In this document: positions 48,567-61,781 of the stretch, in pieces
Position numbering within the stretch: the stretch's first letter is position 1
Layout of the letters: every line of letters begins with the position of its first letter
NCBI RefSeq assembly: GCF_002775205.1
Contig: NC_036459.1
Coordinates: 4,037,466 to 4,101,465 of the forward strand
From: Xiphophorus maculatus
Taxonomy: Eukaryota > Chordata > Actinopteri > Cyprinodontiformes > Poeciliidae
Length of the DNA: 64,000 nt
Direction of reading: 5' to 3'
Translations under genes and position numbers: made by a program
The notes under the pieces: generated by a model
Databases searched by the model: none
The model's input: only the letters and a program-made list of their open reading frames with translations
Told to the model about the DNA's origin: nothing

Positions 48567-48571
48567 CAGAC

Positions 48572-49966
48572 AAATGAAGAAAAAACAACAACGAACCGAT
48601 AGAAAAAACACATGGATTTAATTTACTTAACAGTGTACAAAACATGACTTAGGTAGGTGTTGCTCACAATTTCACTTACAGATTAATGTTCAAAGGACTT
48701 TATAAACATAAACAAGACAAATGATTACAATAAGTCTCTTTACCAAAAATATATTACTGTGAAGCAAAACCACCCAGAGTGTGTGTTTCAAATGGACAAA
48801 GTGACCTGTCAGTTCAACCAAAATGATATCTTAAAATTAATTAAAACACAGCTATACCTACAGACACTAAAGATCAAAATGAAACTTAAAAACAATTTTG
48901 TTTACTTCCTGTTAGACGTACATTTGGACATATTTGGAAAGGTTGATACATCCTGGGGAAAACTTACAGCATATGTATTTTTTCATATTTACATACAGCA
49001 GAAAGGCACAGCTCATAAAAAGTAAAAGGTAAATAGAAAGACGTGTTTTAAGGTGAAATCCTGATAAAAATTCAGCAGGTCATTCTGTTTTTTTTACCCC
49101 TACCTTAAAAATCTTTGTTAAATATAAGTTGTTTTCATATATGTACATGATAGACTCATTTTAAAGCACAGATCTTTATTCTTTATTGTGCAAACAGATT
49201 TGCCTGCTCATACTTTATTCTCAGTATATAGCCAGAATCTAAATCTGTGTTCACATACAGGAAATGCGCATGCTTCCATCAACATGTAGAATAAGCACTT
49301 ATTTCTGCAAAGTTCAGCTGAGTTTTGTTTGCTTTTTTTCCCCCTTTTGCGTTTCTAACTTCTCTTAAAAACAATGAACCCAAATTTACTTCAAACTGCT
49401 TCTGGTCTCAAGATTACCCATGAGTATTTGACACACTTTGCTGCCTTCTTGTGGAGGGAGTGTGAATGATCTATGGTTGTGATTTTATACTATTAAGCTG
49501 TATTTGAAATAATTTGTTAGATCAGAATGAATTGCACAAGGACCTCTGTAGCACTTCAATTTTAAAGGCCTGTTTAGCCATAGCAGCATCAATAAGAAAC
49601 TACATATTTGAGACTGGAAAAGTGTTAAACAACCCATCTACACCTAATATCGCTAATTTGCATATTAACCTTTATGATACATTAATATCTATTATTTGTT
49701 CTGATCCCAAATAGAGTTTCCCTACTTAAGTTAGTTTCTCCTGAACATCAAACACATTATTTTTCCAGCGCTACAGGGTTACATTTGGAGGCTTTAGTTT
49801 TTAACGCCATGTGTTCACAATTCGCGTAAAATGTCCACACGGTTTGCAGTCTCCAGATGAACACGTAGAGTCTGCTTCCAAAGAAGTCCACTTGAGGTGA
49901 TTTGTGTGCAAACCTGTCTTGTTCTTTTAGAGTCGTGTTTGTAAAAAAGAGGAACGTTTTCTGGCA
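48572..49966. other. AT-rich intergenic, probable cacna2d4 3' UTR at right
   Basis: No gene recognised. The part next to 49967 is presumably 3' UTR of the minus-strand gene; its poly(A) site was not fixed. Confidence 0.5.
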
Positions 49967-52900
49967 TCAGGAAACAAGCGCAGCGCGGGAGAGGCAGAGG
50001 AGAAGGAGAGGGCCTGAGAGACGTAGAAAAGATGCGCCGCCACAGTCATTAGCATTCTCCTGGAAGAACAAAACAGACAAAATGTTGCGTTTCAGTCATT
50101 GTGTTCCTTCACATTAAAATGACCTAACAGACATAAAGAGAATATGTCAGTACATGTAGGTGTATTCAGTCTACTTTTGAGATCTTTTTACCTGAGCTCT
50201 ACAATTTTAAAGACATGGCAGCAATTAGGGTAATTTTTAATTTTTTTTAAGCTAATCAAAGATAATGACTGATTTAACCAGGAGACAACTGGCCAATTAG
50301 ATTTTCACACAGGTCCAGGCTTTTCAGAATGCCTGGACCTGTGTGAACTTGACAATTGCATTTTGTATAATTTAAGTTTTCAAAATTCAAAAACAGAACA
50401 CACGTGTATGTGGACACTTGATAAATTTCTGCATTAAATAAAGTGAAAACTATGTTGAATGATAACTTACTCTACATGTAATATTGTGCAGCAGTACTTG
50501 CTCGACAGTGAGGAATCTGACCTGTGGGTGATAGGAGTGGCAGGACTCAGGACGTCTCCGGATCTTCTGGGACCTCATCCTGTCGCACTTAACTGATGCG
50601 TTATGTGCAATGTGGCTAAGAAAAATATGATAAAATGACAACAAAAGCTTCAAACTTCAGAGATATGTGAGACATTATTATACTAATAGGTTCTTCTGGG
50701 GAAGGACTGAAATAAGGCGCAAACTTATTACAATTTACACTTTTGGTAGTTTGGGGCTGACTAGTTTTCAGGCAAGAATGCTGTATTTTAAATTTTTTTA
50801 TTTTATTTTATGACATAAAATCACACAGTCAAAGGATATATTTGACTTCTTTGGGCTCCAAGGTGATGGGTGGGTACTGTCTGGAGCAGTCACAGTCTCC
50901 TTGTACCACCAACATCAGCAGGTTGCTTTCAGGTATTTGTTGAACTACAAACATTCTGAGGCAGATAAAAAGTACAAAGTAGAAAATAAACAAAATGTCG
51001 AACGAACTCCATAGAACACATGAGTGGTAAATGTATAGTAATACAGAAAACATGTTAATACGCCTGAATGAACTTAACATACAGAGCATTGCAAAAGTAT
51101 CTTTAACCTTTGAACTTTTTCATATTTTTTCACATCGCAAGAACAAACCTAAATATATTGATGTGCAAAGCTGGTAGGGACATACCCCAAAGGATTTGAT
51201 GCTTTAAATGCAGGAAAATATGGTTCTATCAAGAGCTGACCCTGCAGGGAGACATACAAATCAATGTCACATTTTTCTTATTTTTATATCTAAGGACTGT
51301 TGAAAAGTATAAATATTCTCCTCCTTCCGATCATATGTCACTTTTGACTCCTTGTAATTGTCCTTGCCTGTGTGCTTGGTTGCCTTAATAGGAAGTAGGT
51401 TATTGTTCCTCTAACTTTATAATAATTTATGCAACGTGGGGAGTTTTCCATTATCACTCCCTGAAAGGAAACCAGACCCACCACTGTTTTCCTAGTCTGT
51501 CAAGATGGAGAAAAAAAGAAAGAAAAAGAAAATCACGTATTTTTTCCTTCCACTACTTTTTGTTGCCTCATCATATAAAATCTTAATCAAGATTTTAGGT
51601 TTGTGTTGAAATGTGACAAAATATGAACAACGGTCATGGATACTTTTGCATAAGATTGTATAATGTAAAGGCTATAACTTGGTTGTGTGATACCACTGTT
51701 GTCCACATGAGGGCACTCCCACTCAGTTTGTCTTACAAACCGTTTTCTCTTTTTCAACCAATTTACCTCCCACCGTTTTGAATCATTGTCTCAGTCTCTC
51801 CATCTTGTCATTCAACCCTGTTGTCTCTATTTTAAAACTCTCATTCACTTTTACTTTCTTCTATTTTTCATATGCCTCTCACTCTTTCACATATCTCTCC
51901 TCAACACCCCCCACCTCATCTAATTTTGATCCCCTCTACTTCTTTCTCTCCTCTGACACTCTTGTATAAATAGACGCCGATCTCAGTGAGCAGAGCGGAG
52001 GAAAGCTGTAGAAAATGGATTTTAGGAAGACACTTTAATATGACCGGTCCAGGGCTTACAGAAGACTGCGCTGCCATGTGTGTGTGCATGTCCATACACG
52101 GCTGTGTGCTTACTTCTGGCACCGTCCGCACTTAATAATGCTGTTGGTCTCCTTGACTGACGGCTCGTAAATGAAGCTTGGGTACTCGGTGTCACATGGC
52201 TGCAAGATGTTCCATTTTTTCTTGGGAACATAAGCTAATAGAGACATAGAAAAAAGGGGGTCATTTCTTGATTAGTTGGAAGCGCATGCGTGATCGATGG
52301 GCTGAAAGCTCAAACTTTTAGGTTATTACTGCCGCTCAGATGGAAGCATGCTTCGAACAAACCGAATGTACAAGATGAGATGATTTGAAACCAACAAAGA
52401 AGAGCTATGATGGCTGATTAAATTGTACATGTCTGGTTGGGATTCTGCTTAACTGCTCAGAAATTCCATTAGCTGAGATAAAAGTCTACGCTCGGGTCTT
52501 GTTTTGAAGGATTTGGCAGCTGCGTCTGCTCCCACTTGAAAGCCTTATGTAATCTGACACACTAAATTTAATTCTACTTGGAAAGTCTCACAAACAGCAC
52601 ATCACACATGAAACACAAAGGTCTGCAGAGCAGCCCTCTGAAACACCTGAAAGCAGGTACTCACAGCGACTGAAGGATGATTTAGCTGGATGGATGAATG
52701 GATGGATGGATGGATGGATGGATGGATGGATGGATGGATGGATGGATGGATGGATGGATGATGGTAAAGATGAGAGGGTCGGTGACGGAGTGAAGTGTAG
52801 TTATATGGAGGGCGAAGGTTTGATACATGAAAACAAGTGACAAGAAATGAAAGCTGTTATTATATGAGAATCAATTGAAGACACGTGTCATCCAGTTGCA

Positions 52901-55900
52901 ATCAAATATGTAGATGGACTCTGCAGCCGGTCAGTTGGGTTTACCGAAATTATTTCTACTTGCTAAGTGTCAGGATAATGAGGAAAATGTCTTAGAGGAT
53001 TTCTTTTTAACTTCCATCTAGCTAATAGTTACTCATGTTCCATTGGGAGCTTAAGTAGCAGCTGTGTGCTTGGGATTACTCATGTTGTTTTCTTCTGAAT
53101 GCAGTGAAGAGAGAAACATTCTTAAAAGCCTTCCAGTAATACAGACCAAACTGAAGCTACATTTTACTCTTGAGTCTATAATATCCCATTTATCACCTAT
53201 TGTTATAATGGTAATTTCCTTTTAAAGCGGCATTACTAACATTAGCACATTTCCTCACAGTAATTATTAAACTGTTAATTGTTTTATTTCTAGTAACTAA
53301 CGCTTTAAATAGCTTGGAAATGTCAAGATGGCTTAGTTAGCTTCTGATATGTTAATTTACAACATTTGAGGGAAATGGAGTCCAACCTGTGCACCTCAAA
53401 CACACAACTACCAAAATATCAGGAAGAAAATTGTGAGCCTCCTTAAGTCTGTTTCATCTTGTTCAATTTTCTTAATTAAAAAACATTTAACCTCTATATT
53501 TTGTTTCATTTCTGTCAAATTTACTGTCATTGAGAAAAAAATACATCACTTTTTTAATCATCGAGTATAAATCTAGTTTTAACTGTATTTCTCTAAAACG
53601 CTCTATTTCACCTTGCAGTTATGATGAAGATGAAGTGGGTATTTTGAGTGGAATGCAAATAGTAGCAACATGACAATGTTTGTTAAGCTCATCCATACTA
53701 AACATACAAAACAGTTAACATTGGAGATATGGTCTGTCCTTAAGGTTGTGTAAGACATACAGAAAGAAAGTATGGCAGGAATATATGGAAACTGAACCAA
53801 TTTTCAGGTCAGCGTAAGCTCACCGTCAGCAAAATGCTCTGAGTGCCAGAAGCTACAGAAATTGAACTCCAGTAGAAACCTTAAAGAGGAAAGACAGAGC
53901 AGATGGAGAACTCAGAAACTGGGAAACGTTTTAACATGGAAATGATAAATATGACTTCGTGGCACATTGCTGGTACATGCTTTAAAAGGTGAGTTATTCA
54001 AACTAAAATAAAAGACTTTTCGAAAGGAATTATGTTGTGGTTGAAGAGAAATCTATAAGTCACAAAAGTGCAACAGTATTTTTAGGCTTGAAGAAGTGAA
54101 TCTGATTTCTGTGTTGCTAACCAATAAACAAACTTTGCAGTGCGTTGACGGTTGAGAGCAGCCAATACTGTTGCCTCTAGCAACACTTACAGTAGGACAT
54201 TAGAGAGGAACCACTTGAAGGTTGAAGCCAAAGCATAGAATGACTGTAGAGAGAGGAAAAAAATGACGTTTAGTGTAAAAGTGACTGGATTCTTGTTTGA
54301 AACATATTAATGAAGCCTGGTGTCACTGAACTTACGCTGAGAAGTGGGCGAGCGCTGCTGACAGAGTGAGGGTTGGTCTTACACATGGCCTGGTAGTCAA
54401 ACAACGAGACCCTGGAGGAACATAAGCATAACATGCAAACACAGTTTTGATCTCTCAGCATCTTTTAGAGTCTTTTATTGATTCCCTGACAGTCTCCAGG
54501 CACCAAGTAGCACTGCTAACTGCAAGGAAAGCCAACAAAAAAAAAGTCAGACGTTGAAAAAGAAAACAACCCAGTGGATTGCTTTTATTTTTTTCTTGCA
54601 AGGACCAAAAATGTTACAACTGATACCTGATCTCTGATCATGTAAACATCTGACCTGATGTTAGGGTCTGCCTTTTGTAGGAGAGTCTTAATAATCCATA
54701 ATTAAGAACATGTAAGTATTTTCTATTTTTTTATAGTTAATTTGTAAAATAAACTTGACAATAAGGTGTTTCTAGTGAAGAAAAAGATTACGGAAATGTA
54801 TCAATACTGTAAAATCTTCTAGGTAAGATGTATACACATTCATATAGACAAAACCCAACTAAATGGAATTACACAATTTCTGTACGTGCATTGCATTGTT
54901 TGATAATTAGACTTGGTGTAATTATACAGGTAACACGACTGTCTCATCAACCAGGCAGTCAGCAGATCGGTTCCAGTCCGTACCTCTTAAACATGCCCAT
55001 TTGGATCAATGTGGTCATCACCGATCCGTCGGTTTCACCAAAGAACCTTCCTGCCTGTCCGGAGAGACGGACAGAAGAAAAGCAAACTATTACTATTAAA
55101 TAAATTCATGTAATCATAATAATCTGACAGTAGGATTGCAAATGTTTATGCCTCACCGTGAACTATATGATTAATACTCTCTTCATGAATAGGTTTTTTA
55201 ATAAAGCCTTACAAATACTGCCAGCTGGCTTTGTACCAAGCAATTTAAAATCCTAATGTCTTTAGGTCTTATTAACTTGCCATAATTATTACATCAATTA
55301 CTGTAGACATTTTAAATTAAGACTGAACTCTGTAATAATTGTAGGTATAAAAATGAAATGGATCTTGTTCAAATGTCCAGAACTGATTTCTATCATGTAG
55401 AAATAAACATATTAGACGTAAGACAGTCCTAAACTCCAACCTCTTCAGAGCTCACTTCTGCAACTATCAAATTGAAACTATGATTTTTTTTTTTTATCTA
55501 ATGCTTGTAAAACAAAAGGAAAATATTTTTTATTACAAATTGACCACTTGCCTTGTCCCTGAGGGAGAGAAGCATCCCCACAGTATTATGCTGACACTAC
55601 AACCATGTGACAGTGTCTGGGTAAGGATAATAAGAACTATTACTTTGCTGCCTAAAAAGTTAAATTATGTTCTGACCAGAGCATCTCTCTCCGCAAGTGG
55701 ACATTTACTAGTTAAATGACTGGTGTCTGTTTAAAGGGAGACAGATATGAACACATGCTGCTTTTCAGATTTTGATATGTTAGTAATTTTGGAAATCATG
55801 TTTGATTTTTGTTCCAACACTGTGTTGCTGTATCACATGAAATCCCAGTAAAATACATTGAAGTTTGAGGTTGTAACATGACAAATTAACACTTTCATAA

Positions 55901-58900
55901 GGGCTTCCAACAGCAGCGTCGAGGAAAAAGGAAAACTACCGACCATGCTTACCTTTCTAAAAAAAAAGATGCAGGCAGTTTTTTGGCACAATTCTGCAAA
56001 TTGTCTTCTCTTTTTCAGAGTGGTGACAACTAACGGATTCAAAAGCTCTCAAACCCTCAAAGTACGACTCTAAAAGCCCGTTAATGTGTCAACTTACATC
56101 ACTGCGCCGTTTAGAAATTAGGACAAAACCATTATTGTCAATCACGTAGCACTCAATGTCCTGATACAAGAGACAAGAGACAGAAAAACTAATTACTTTT
56201 GACAAAGACAACAAAGATATATTCCAAACAAATGTTATTAAATCTTTCACAAAAAGATTAAGAAACTTTTGTGCTTTAGCCACTCCATACAGCAGATACG
56301 CAAACTAATTAAGAGTTTTCTGCCCTGAAAAATATTCATGTAATCTTCCTAAGTCATATAACTAGTAGACAGGGAGGAATATGTACTCACAAAGCTGTCA
56401 CAGCGAAGAGGACAAACCCCCTCTATGGAGGAGCACTAAAGAAAACAAACAGAATCTGCTGTAATTTCAGGCAGCAGATAAATTTCAGTAACAAAACTCA
56501 TGAATGCGCTGATGTAGGAGTGCAATCTATATGCATAAGTGAGAGAATGGTGTGCCTGTGTTTAACGAGGACATCTTTTAAACACATGCTTCTGTGTGTG
56601 TATTTCTTCGAAGGCGCTAGGCTCGAACGGGTCGACAAGTGTCTGAGTATGTGTGAGAGAAGAAAAAAAGTGTCTGCCTTGGTGAGAAATTGTTAATTTT
56701 TGCAAGATGCGACAGGAATGTCTACCTGAGATCGACTGCTGAGCGTCTCGTTTGCGAGTCGCAGCTTATTTTGTTTCTGTGTGGATGTGTGCCGTCTGTT
56801 TTATTAATGTTGTGAAGCCGAGTTCACAGAGCTCAGCGGGAAACTGTTGATTTGGTTCTGTAGGGGGGAAAAAGGGAGACTGCTGCCGTGGAAAATTATG
56901 CGCATACTTACGTCTGTGTCATTCGGCTGAGAAGAAGCAAAGAAGAAATGGAAGGAGAGAAAATGACATTAGATCAGTTAATGATGCTGTAAATCAAAGC
57001 AATAAATAGACTGTCAATGCTTCTGTTTACTGTTGAAAGAAATAAATGAGATGTCGCATGTCCTGCATAAAACAACCTTTTATTTTCACCGTTTGACAAT
57101 AAATCAGACTTAAATTTCTTGCTTTAGGTCAGATAGGCTACCAACATAATGAGACTGTATTCTAGTTTACATAATAAGATTATTATACCTCTAAACAATT
57201 TAGGAAAGCCCAGATGATAATGCCAAGTCTTTGTAGACTTCTGATTGATATATGCTGATTAACAACTACTGCACCTGAAAAGACACCCTTCCTTGTGTAA
57301 CATCATGGAAAATACAAAAATGTATTTTGTTTAATCCTCTCAAGTCTGTGATTACTCCTGTTGCTGACGCACCTTTTCCTAACACACGTTTTCCTTCCAC
57401 TCAACTTTCTATGCTTTTCTATGATCAATCAGCTACTTTAGCAATGACCTTTTGTGAGTTACCCTCCTTATGGAGGGTGTCAAGACTGGCTTCTGCACAT
57501 CTGCCATGCCATCATTTTTTAATATGACTGTGTAGGGCATAGTGTGACCATTACATAGACTTTATGCATTTAAAATACATTTAAAAATGATCTTATGTAA
57601 CATTCTAATACACCGAGACACTGAATTTTGTGTTTTTACTGTAAAAATTACAAGAAATATGCTTGAAAGATTTCACTCTACATACAGCTTTCTGGAATGA
57701 ATAAAATATATTTAACTTTTTCACAATATTTAATCTTTTCAGCGGTACCTGTAGTTAATAATGGTTGCTATGAAAGTCTGCGTAACATAACATGAAATCA
57801 TGGAATGTTGCTATTACATCACTAATGGGATTTTTACCCATCAGTTGTGTTGATTTTGTAACAGTATTAAACACAGGCTGTTTACATGACATTTTAGTAT
57901 TTTAGTCCTCAATGTGACATTAATATCCAGCATGTTGGGTTCAAACTGTTCAGAAATTGTATTAAATCAGTCGGAAGGCATTATGGAAGTGTAGTTTTTA
58001 TTTTACAGCATTGTGTAAAAAAAATAAATGAGTTTATTTTTGATGTCTTCCAAAACCATCAACATGTAGGGAATAAATGTACTCTAATAAAAGGTTGGTT
58101 TCTAAAAAATATTACTTTTACATGTTTTGACATATACCAGAGATGTTCATAAATATTTAAATCAATATAGCAGCTAAGAGTGGCTGAAAGTAGCCTATGT
58201 CCCTACAGTATGATTATAATAACAATAATAATAATAAAGCAAAAATATAGCTTAAAACTTTTCTTTCAAGAGGGAAGTTTGTTCTTTTTCTCCGTTATTG
58301 ATCTGCTCATATGTCAAAAAAGCACTAAATGGTTACATCTCATGTCTTGAGCACAATGTGTGGGTTGGCGTCTATGGACAGTATGTCTTTGGAATCATGG
58401 TCAGGTCAAACAGAGCATGTCGAACTGTGAATGAAACAATTTATCATCCTTTTCAGTCCCATTACAGCCGAATGTCAGTCTTTTTCTCGGCCTCCCATCG
58501 CTGCCTCCTGGGACGGGGAACAATTCAGTGGACTGAGAGGAATGGCGGCGTGTCCCCCCCTACAACACAGGCAAATGGTGAGGCTTGATGGGAGACTAAA
58601 TTAAAAGGAAATGGACTGTCTCATCCAATTAATTAAAGGGGAATTAAAGGATCAGTGTAAACACACTCGGTTCCAGTTTTATTTCTATCAATATTCACAG
58701 TGTAATGTTATGGAGAATTTCAAAGTGGCTTTTGATTGTGACGGCATAAAGTTCATTAATGTATTGGAAATAATAATAATAATATGCAGGAAATCTTAAT
58801 GACTCATAAACATAATCGACATTCTGCCATAAATTTTCAGATTTACTATTAGATGTCCAAGTCTGCAGTGGTCACAAACACAAAGACGAGTTTTTGCAAG

Positions 58901-61781
58901 TAATAATATCCTTGCAATGTTTGCTAAAATTATGGCATGTTGCATGTTTTAGTGATATTATGTAGCCCCAACAATTATCTTTAAATAATACACTTTTTGC
59001 ATCAATTATGTCAAAATATCTATATTATCTTGACAACCCTGCTACAGTTGAGACATACAGTACAGATCAAAAGTTTGGACACACTTTCTCATTGACTTCA
59101 ATGAGAAAGTGTGTCCAAACTTTTGGTCTGTACTGTATGTCCCATGATTCCAGGTTTAATTGCAGCCAAGAAAGATGCAATAAAAAATTGACTAAGAGGG
59201 GAAGAGCACAGACAAAAATCTAATTTTGGGGGTGGGGGGTTTAATTGTAAAATTGCTAATTTTTTCCCCACTTAATGATCATGTGCTATTTTTTTTATTA
59301 GTATGTGACAAAGCATTACAACAAAATACATAACATTTTGTTTTAATATTAAAAAAGTTAAATATTTGAGAAGATAGGAATACTCTCCTTTCAGCCTGAT
59401 AATTGCTATAAATTGGGACTGACCACATGTGCAGGAGCTAGCGTAATCCCTGATGGAGCAAGAGCAACATCACTGCGCGCACCTATGCGTTTACACACAT
59501 GGACACTGGTCTAACAAGCACATGCAGTGAGTGTACAAGCCTTTTGAAAGTACATGACAAGATAAAATGATTACGTAAGCTGGCTTAGGGAGGATGAGAG
59601 GATGGAAGAGAGGAAACGGGTGAAAATGAATATATGAAGGAAACTGACTAAAAGAGGAAAATTGTGGAAAATGTGGAAGAAAGGGGAAAAAAAATTATGA
59701 AGAATTGTGACATATTCTTTTATCAGACAAACCGAGTAAAAAATAAGAATACTACATTACATCACAAACAAAGTGTGTGAAGATGGACGTAATGGATACT
59801 TTGGCACAGATGGTAGAGCATATGCTCACTGTTAATCTGACACATATTAACACGAACAGACACACATCTCTAACACACACCAATGCACCCCAACAGAAAC
59901 ACGCATACCCTGACACACAAACAGAAACGTACCCACACACAGAGCCTCACTGCTGGAGCTATCCATCACCTAATGGCTAGCCAGAAGCTCTAAATGGCCT
60001 TTTAACTGCTGTCATTTACAGCCATGGGAGCAGAGGAGAGGGAGCAAACCATCAAACACCTGCTACTGCAAAAAGTGTTACGGCAAATTAGGTAAGTTCT
60101 CCCGGTTCTCCTGGAGGTGTGGAAGGTTACTCACATCTTTCATTTACGGCTATTTCTGCAACTCCCAGCAGAGCTTGAATCGCACTAAACAGTTTCCATG
60201 ATGGAATCTAATCTGTACATATGCTCCAGTAGCCGTGGTAAGCACTTATTTATCGGTGAAAGCAGTGAGATGAAGCACTACATTAGGCTAAACGAGATCT
60301 ACATGTTTTAATTATCAACTAATGAGGTAGAAATAACTATTTTAATGGACTAGTAAATAATTTGATTGGATCTTTTAATAAGTAAAAATAATAATGGATT
60401 TATATATCATAGACTTAGTGGACTTTTTAGTGGAAAATTTATGATCTAACTGAACAACATTGTTTTAAACCAGGATACCAAAACAATAATCAACATCTGG
60501 AACTTCTTGGGGACTAAATTACATGTTAATTAATGTTAATTCTCATATTAAGCATAAATGTATTCATTTTTTCCCTCATTCTTTACCATAATTAACCGAT
60601 ATGATTTATTTTTCCCAATTCCTCCAGCCATAGTCTGGCCTGACTTGTAGAATCACTTTAATTGAACCTGCCTGACAATTTGAAATAGAGTCAGCCTCAA
60701 AGTTGCGTTTAATATTTGAAGCAACAAAATAGGGGGTTGGAATTTAACTATGTTTGTATTGCACAAACACTCTTCAATAAAAGCAATTAACGTTACAATA
60801 AAAAGTTGTCATTAAAGCCAGGACAATAAACTCTACCTTCAATATTATACAAGGGGAAAAACTAAATTACCACTGGAAAAAAAGCAATAAAGTTAAGATT
60901 TAAAGGTTTAATTTGACAACAGAGCAAGGAAACTCCAGAGGTCTAGAAATTGCTTCATTCCTTTCAAAAACTGATAGTCATTCTCTCAAACTGGTCTGCT
61001 TAAATTTAGTTTAAAAACTCTGCACTTTAAATGATATTTGTACAAAGAGTGATGCTGCTTTTTAAAAATAAAATTAATGAATAGAACTCTTTCTTCAGCT
61101 GGTTTATGGAGATATAAGGGAAGGCAATGAAAACTGCATCAAACCTGACAAGAATTTCTTGTAAAATTTTGTTTTGCCAAAAATGGCTCATAAAAGCTTA
61201 ATAATCCACACTAGTATAAGCCCTCCAAAATATACGTTTTTGAGAAAATAAAACAGAAAAAAAAAAAACAACAACTATAGAGATGTTCAAATCTACTGTT
61301 ATGAATGAGCAAATTATACTTTTTGGCAAGTCTATATTTAGACATTTCGATATTGAATAATAATTCTAAAAAAATACAAAGAAATTCCTGTAATATCATT
61401 AAAATATAAAAACTTACAAAAATACCCTTTAAAACTCACTAGAATAAATAAACGCAACTAGTTTTCACCACATTAAATGTATGTAAAGGACATAAAATAT
61501 ACTAGTCTGGTGCTTTCTAATTGCTAAAATATCTGAAAAGAAGATACAATGAGCAACAGGCTTCATGAAGAAGGGATGCCTGTATGTCTAAACTTTAAAT
61601 AATCAGGTAAATCTAAAATATGACAGGAATGGTGGATGAGTTGAAGGCCTTAGTATATCTGATCTGATTGGTGCCAGGTCCAAAATATTACTGACAATGT
61701 ACCATCTGAATGGTCTTACCTGTGCAGCGATGGTCCTAAATTTGGATTCAAGCACCTCCAGAGTCATCTGAACCCCAACAG
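49967..61781 (-). CDS. cacna2d4: Voltage-gated calcium channel alpha2-delta subunit, 3' twelve exons
   Basis: Alpha2-delta proteins are extracellular, glycosylated, membrane-anchored partners of Cav channels; alpha2-delta-4 serves photoreceptor synapses. Exons (minus): 61781-61720, 56926-56912 (micro), 56435-56391, 56160-56098, 55054-54984, 54411-54336, 54243-54191, 53879-53824, 52234-52114, 50955-50840, 50604-50522, 50059-49967. Every join keeps phase: 283 codons plus TGA. Landmarks are [102 protein letters not shown] and ENANDCGG, then a hydrophobic tail that could be an anchor signal. KCGRCQK, CDCS and [10 protein letters not shown] favour alpha2-delta-4; [12 protein letters not shown] resembles alpha2-delta-3. 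The VWA and Cache region exons lie right of the window. Confidence 0.9.
50304..50347. repeat. Perfect 17-bp stem, 10-nt loop, in last cacna2d4 intron
   Basis: TTCACACAGGTCCAGGC (50304-50320) is exactly complementary to GCCTGGACCTGTGTGAA (50331-50347), with loop ttttcagaat. Confidence 0.8.
50605..50839 (-). other. cacna2d4: U12-type AT-AC intron of cacna2d4
   Basis: The 235-bp intron begins ATATCCTTT, the U12 5' splice consensus, and ends CAC, with a branch-like TTTTTCTTAGCC placing its A about 12 nt from the end. Only this join gives the family-conserved reading [13 protein letters not shown] across exons 50955-50840 and 50604-50522. A GT-AG alternative shifts the frame. Confidence 0.88.
51080..51660. 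mobile_element. Tc1/mariner-like non-autonomous element
   Basis: Left end TA CAGAGCATTGCAAAAGTAT and right end GGATACTTTTGCATAAGATT-GTA are inverted relatives, with longer similarity inside (gaactttttcatatttt and aaatgtgacaaaatatga). No transposase. It lies in a cacna2d4 intron. Confidence 0.65.
52687..52764. repeat. (GGAT)n microsatellite
   Basis: About 18 copies of a GGAT tetranucleotide in the cacna2d4 intron between exons 53879-53824 and 52234-52114. Confidence 0.95.
55545..55890. mobile_element. Tc1-like remnant in cacna2d4 intron
   Basis: Words typical of fish Tc1-like elements (gagagaagcatccccacag, and atcacatgaaatcccagta near 55834) in the expected order. No intact ORF. Confidence 0.55.
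56912..56926 (-). CDS. cacna2d4: 15-nt microexon of cacna2d4
   Basis: A strong pyrimidine tract and CAG (56930-56928 region), then CCGAATGACACAGAC, then a consensus donor GTAAGTATG. It is in phase 0 with both neighbours and encodes PNDTD, which contains an N-glycosylation sequon (NDT). Human alpha2-delta-4 as I remember it reads straight from the previous exon into the CSS-type exon, so this may be an optional exon. Confidence 0.55.
56936..61719 (-). other. Large cacna2d4 intron
   Basis: About 4.8 kb with no further exon recognised. AT-rich. It holds the palindromic MITE at 59053-59140. Confidence 0.55.
59053..59140. mobile_element. Palindromic Tc1-type MITE
   Basis: Two 41-bp arms (59053-59093 and 59100-59140), complementary with one mismatch, around a 6-nt centre. 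The ends read TA-CAGTACAG and CTGTACTG-TA, giving the TA duplication of Tc1/mariner elements. Confidence 0.8.

Noticed and set aside
50590..50850. GT-AG splicing of the cacna2d4 intron
   Set aside because: The nearest GT and AG would shift the frame and lose the conserved YNASV residues; AT-AC fits exactly.
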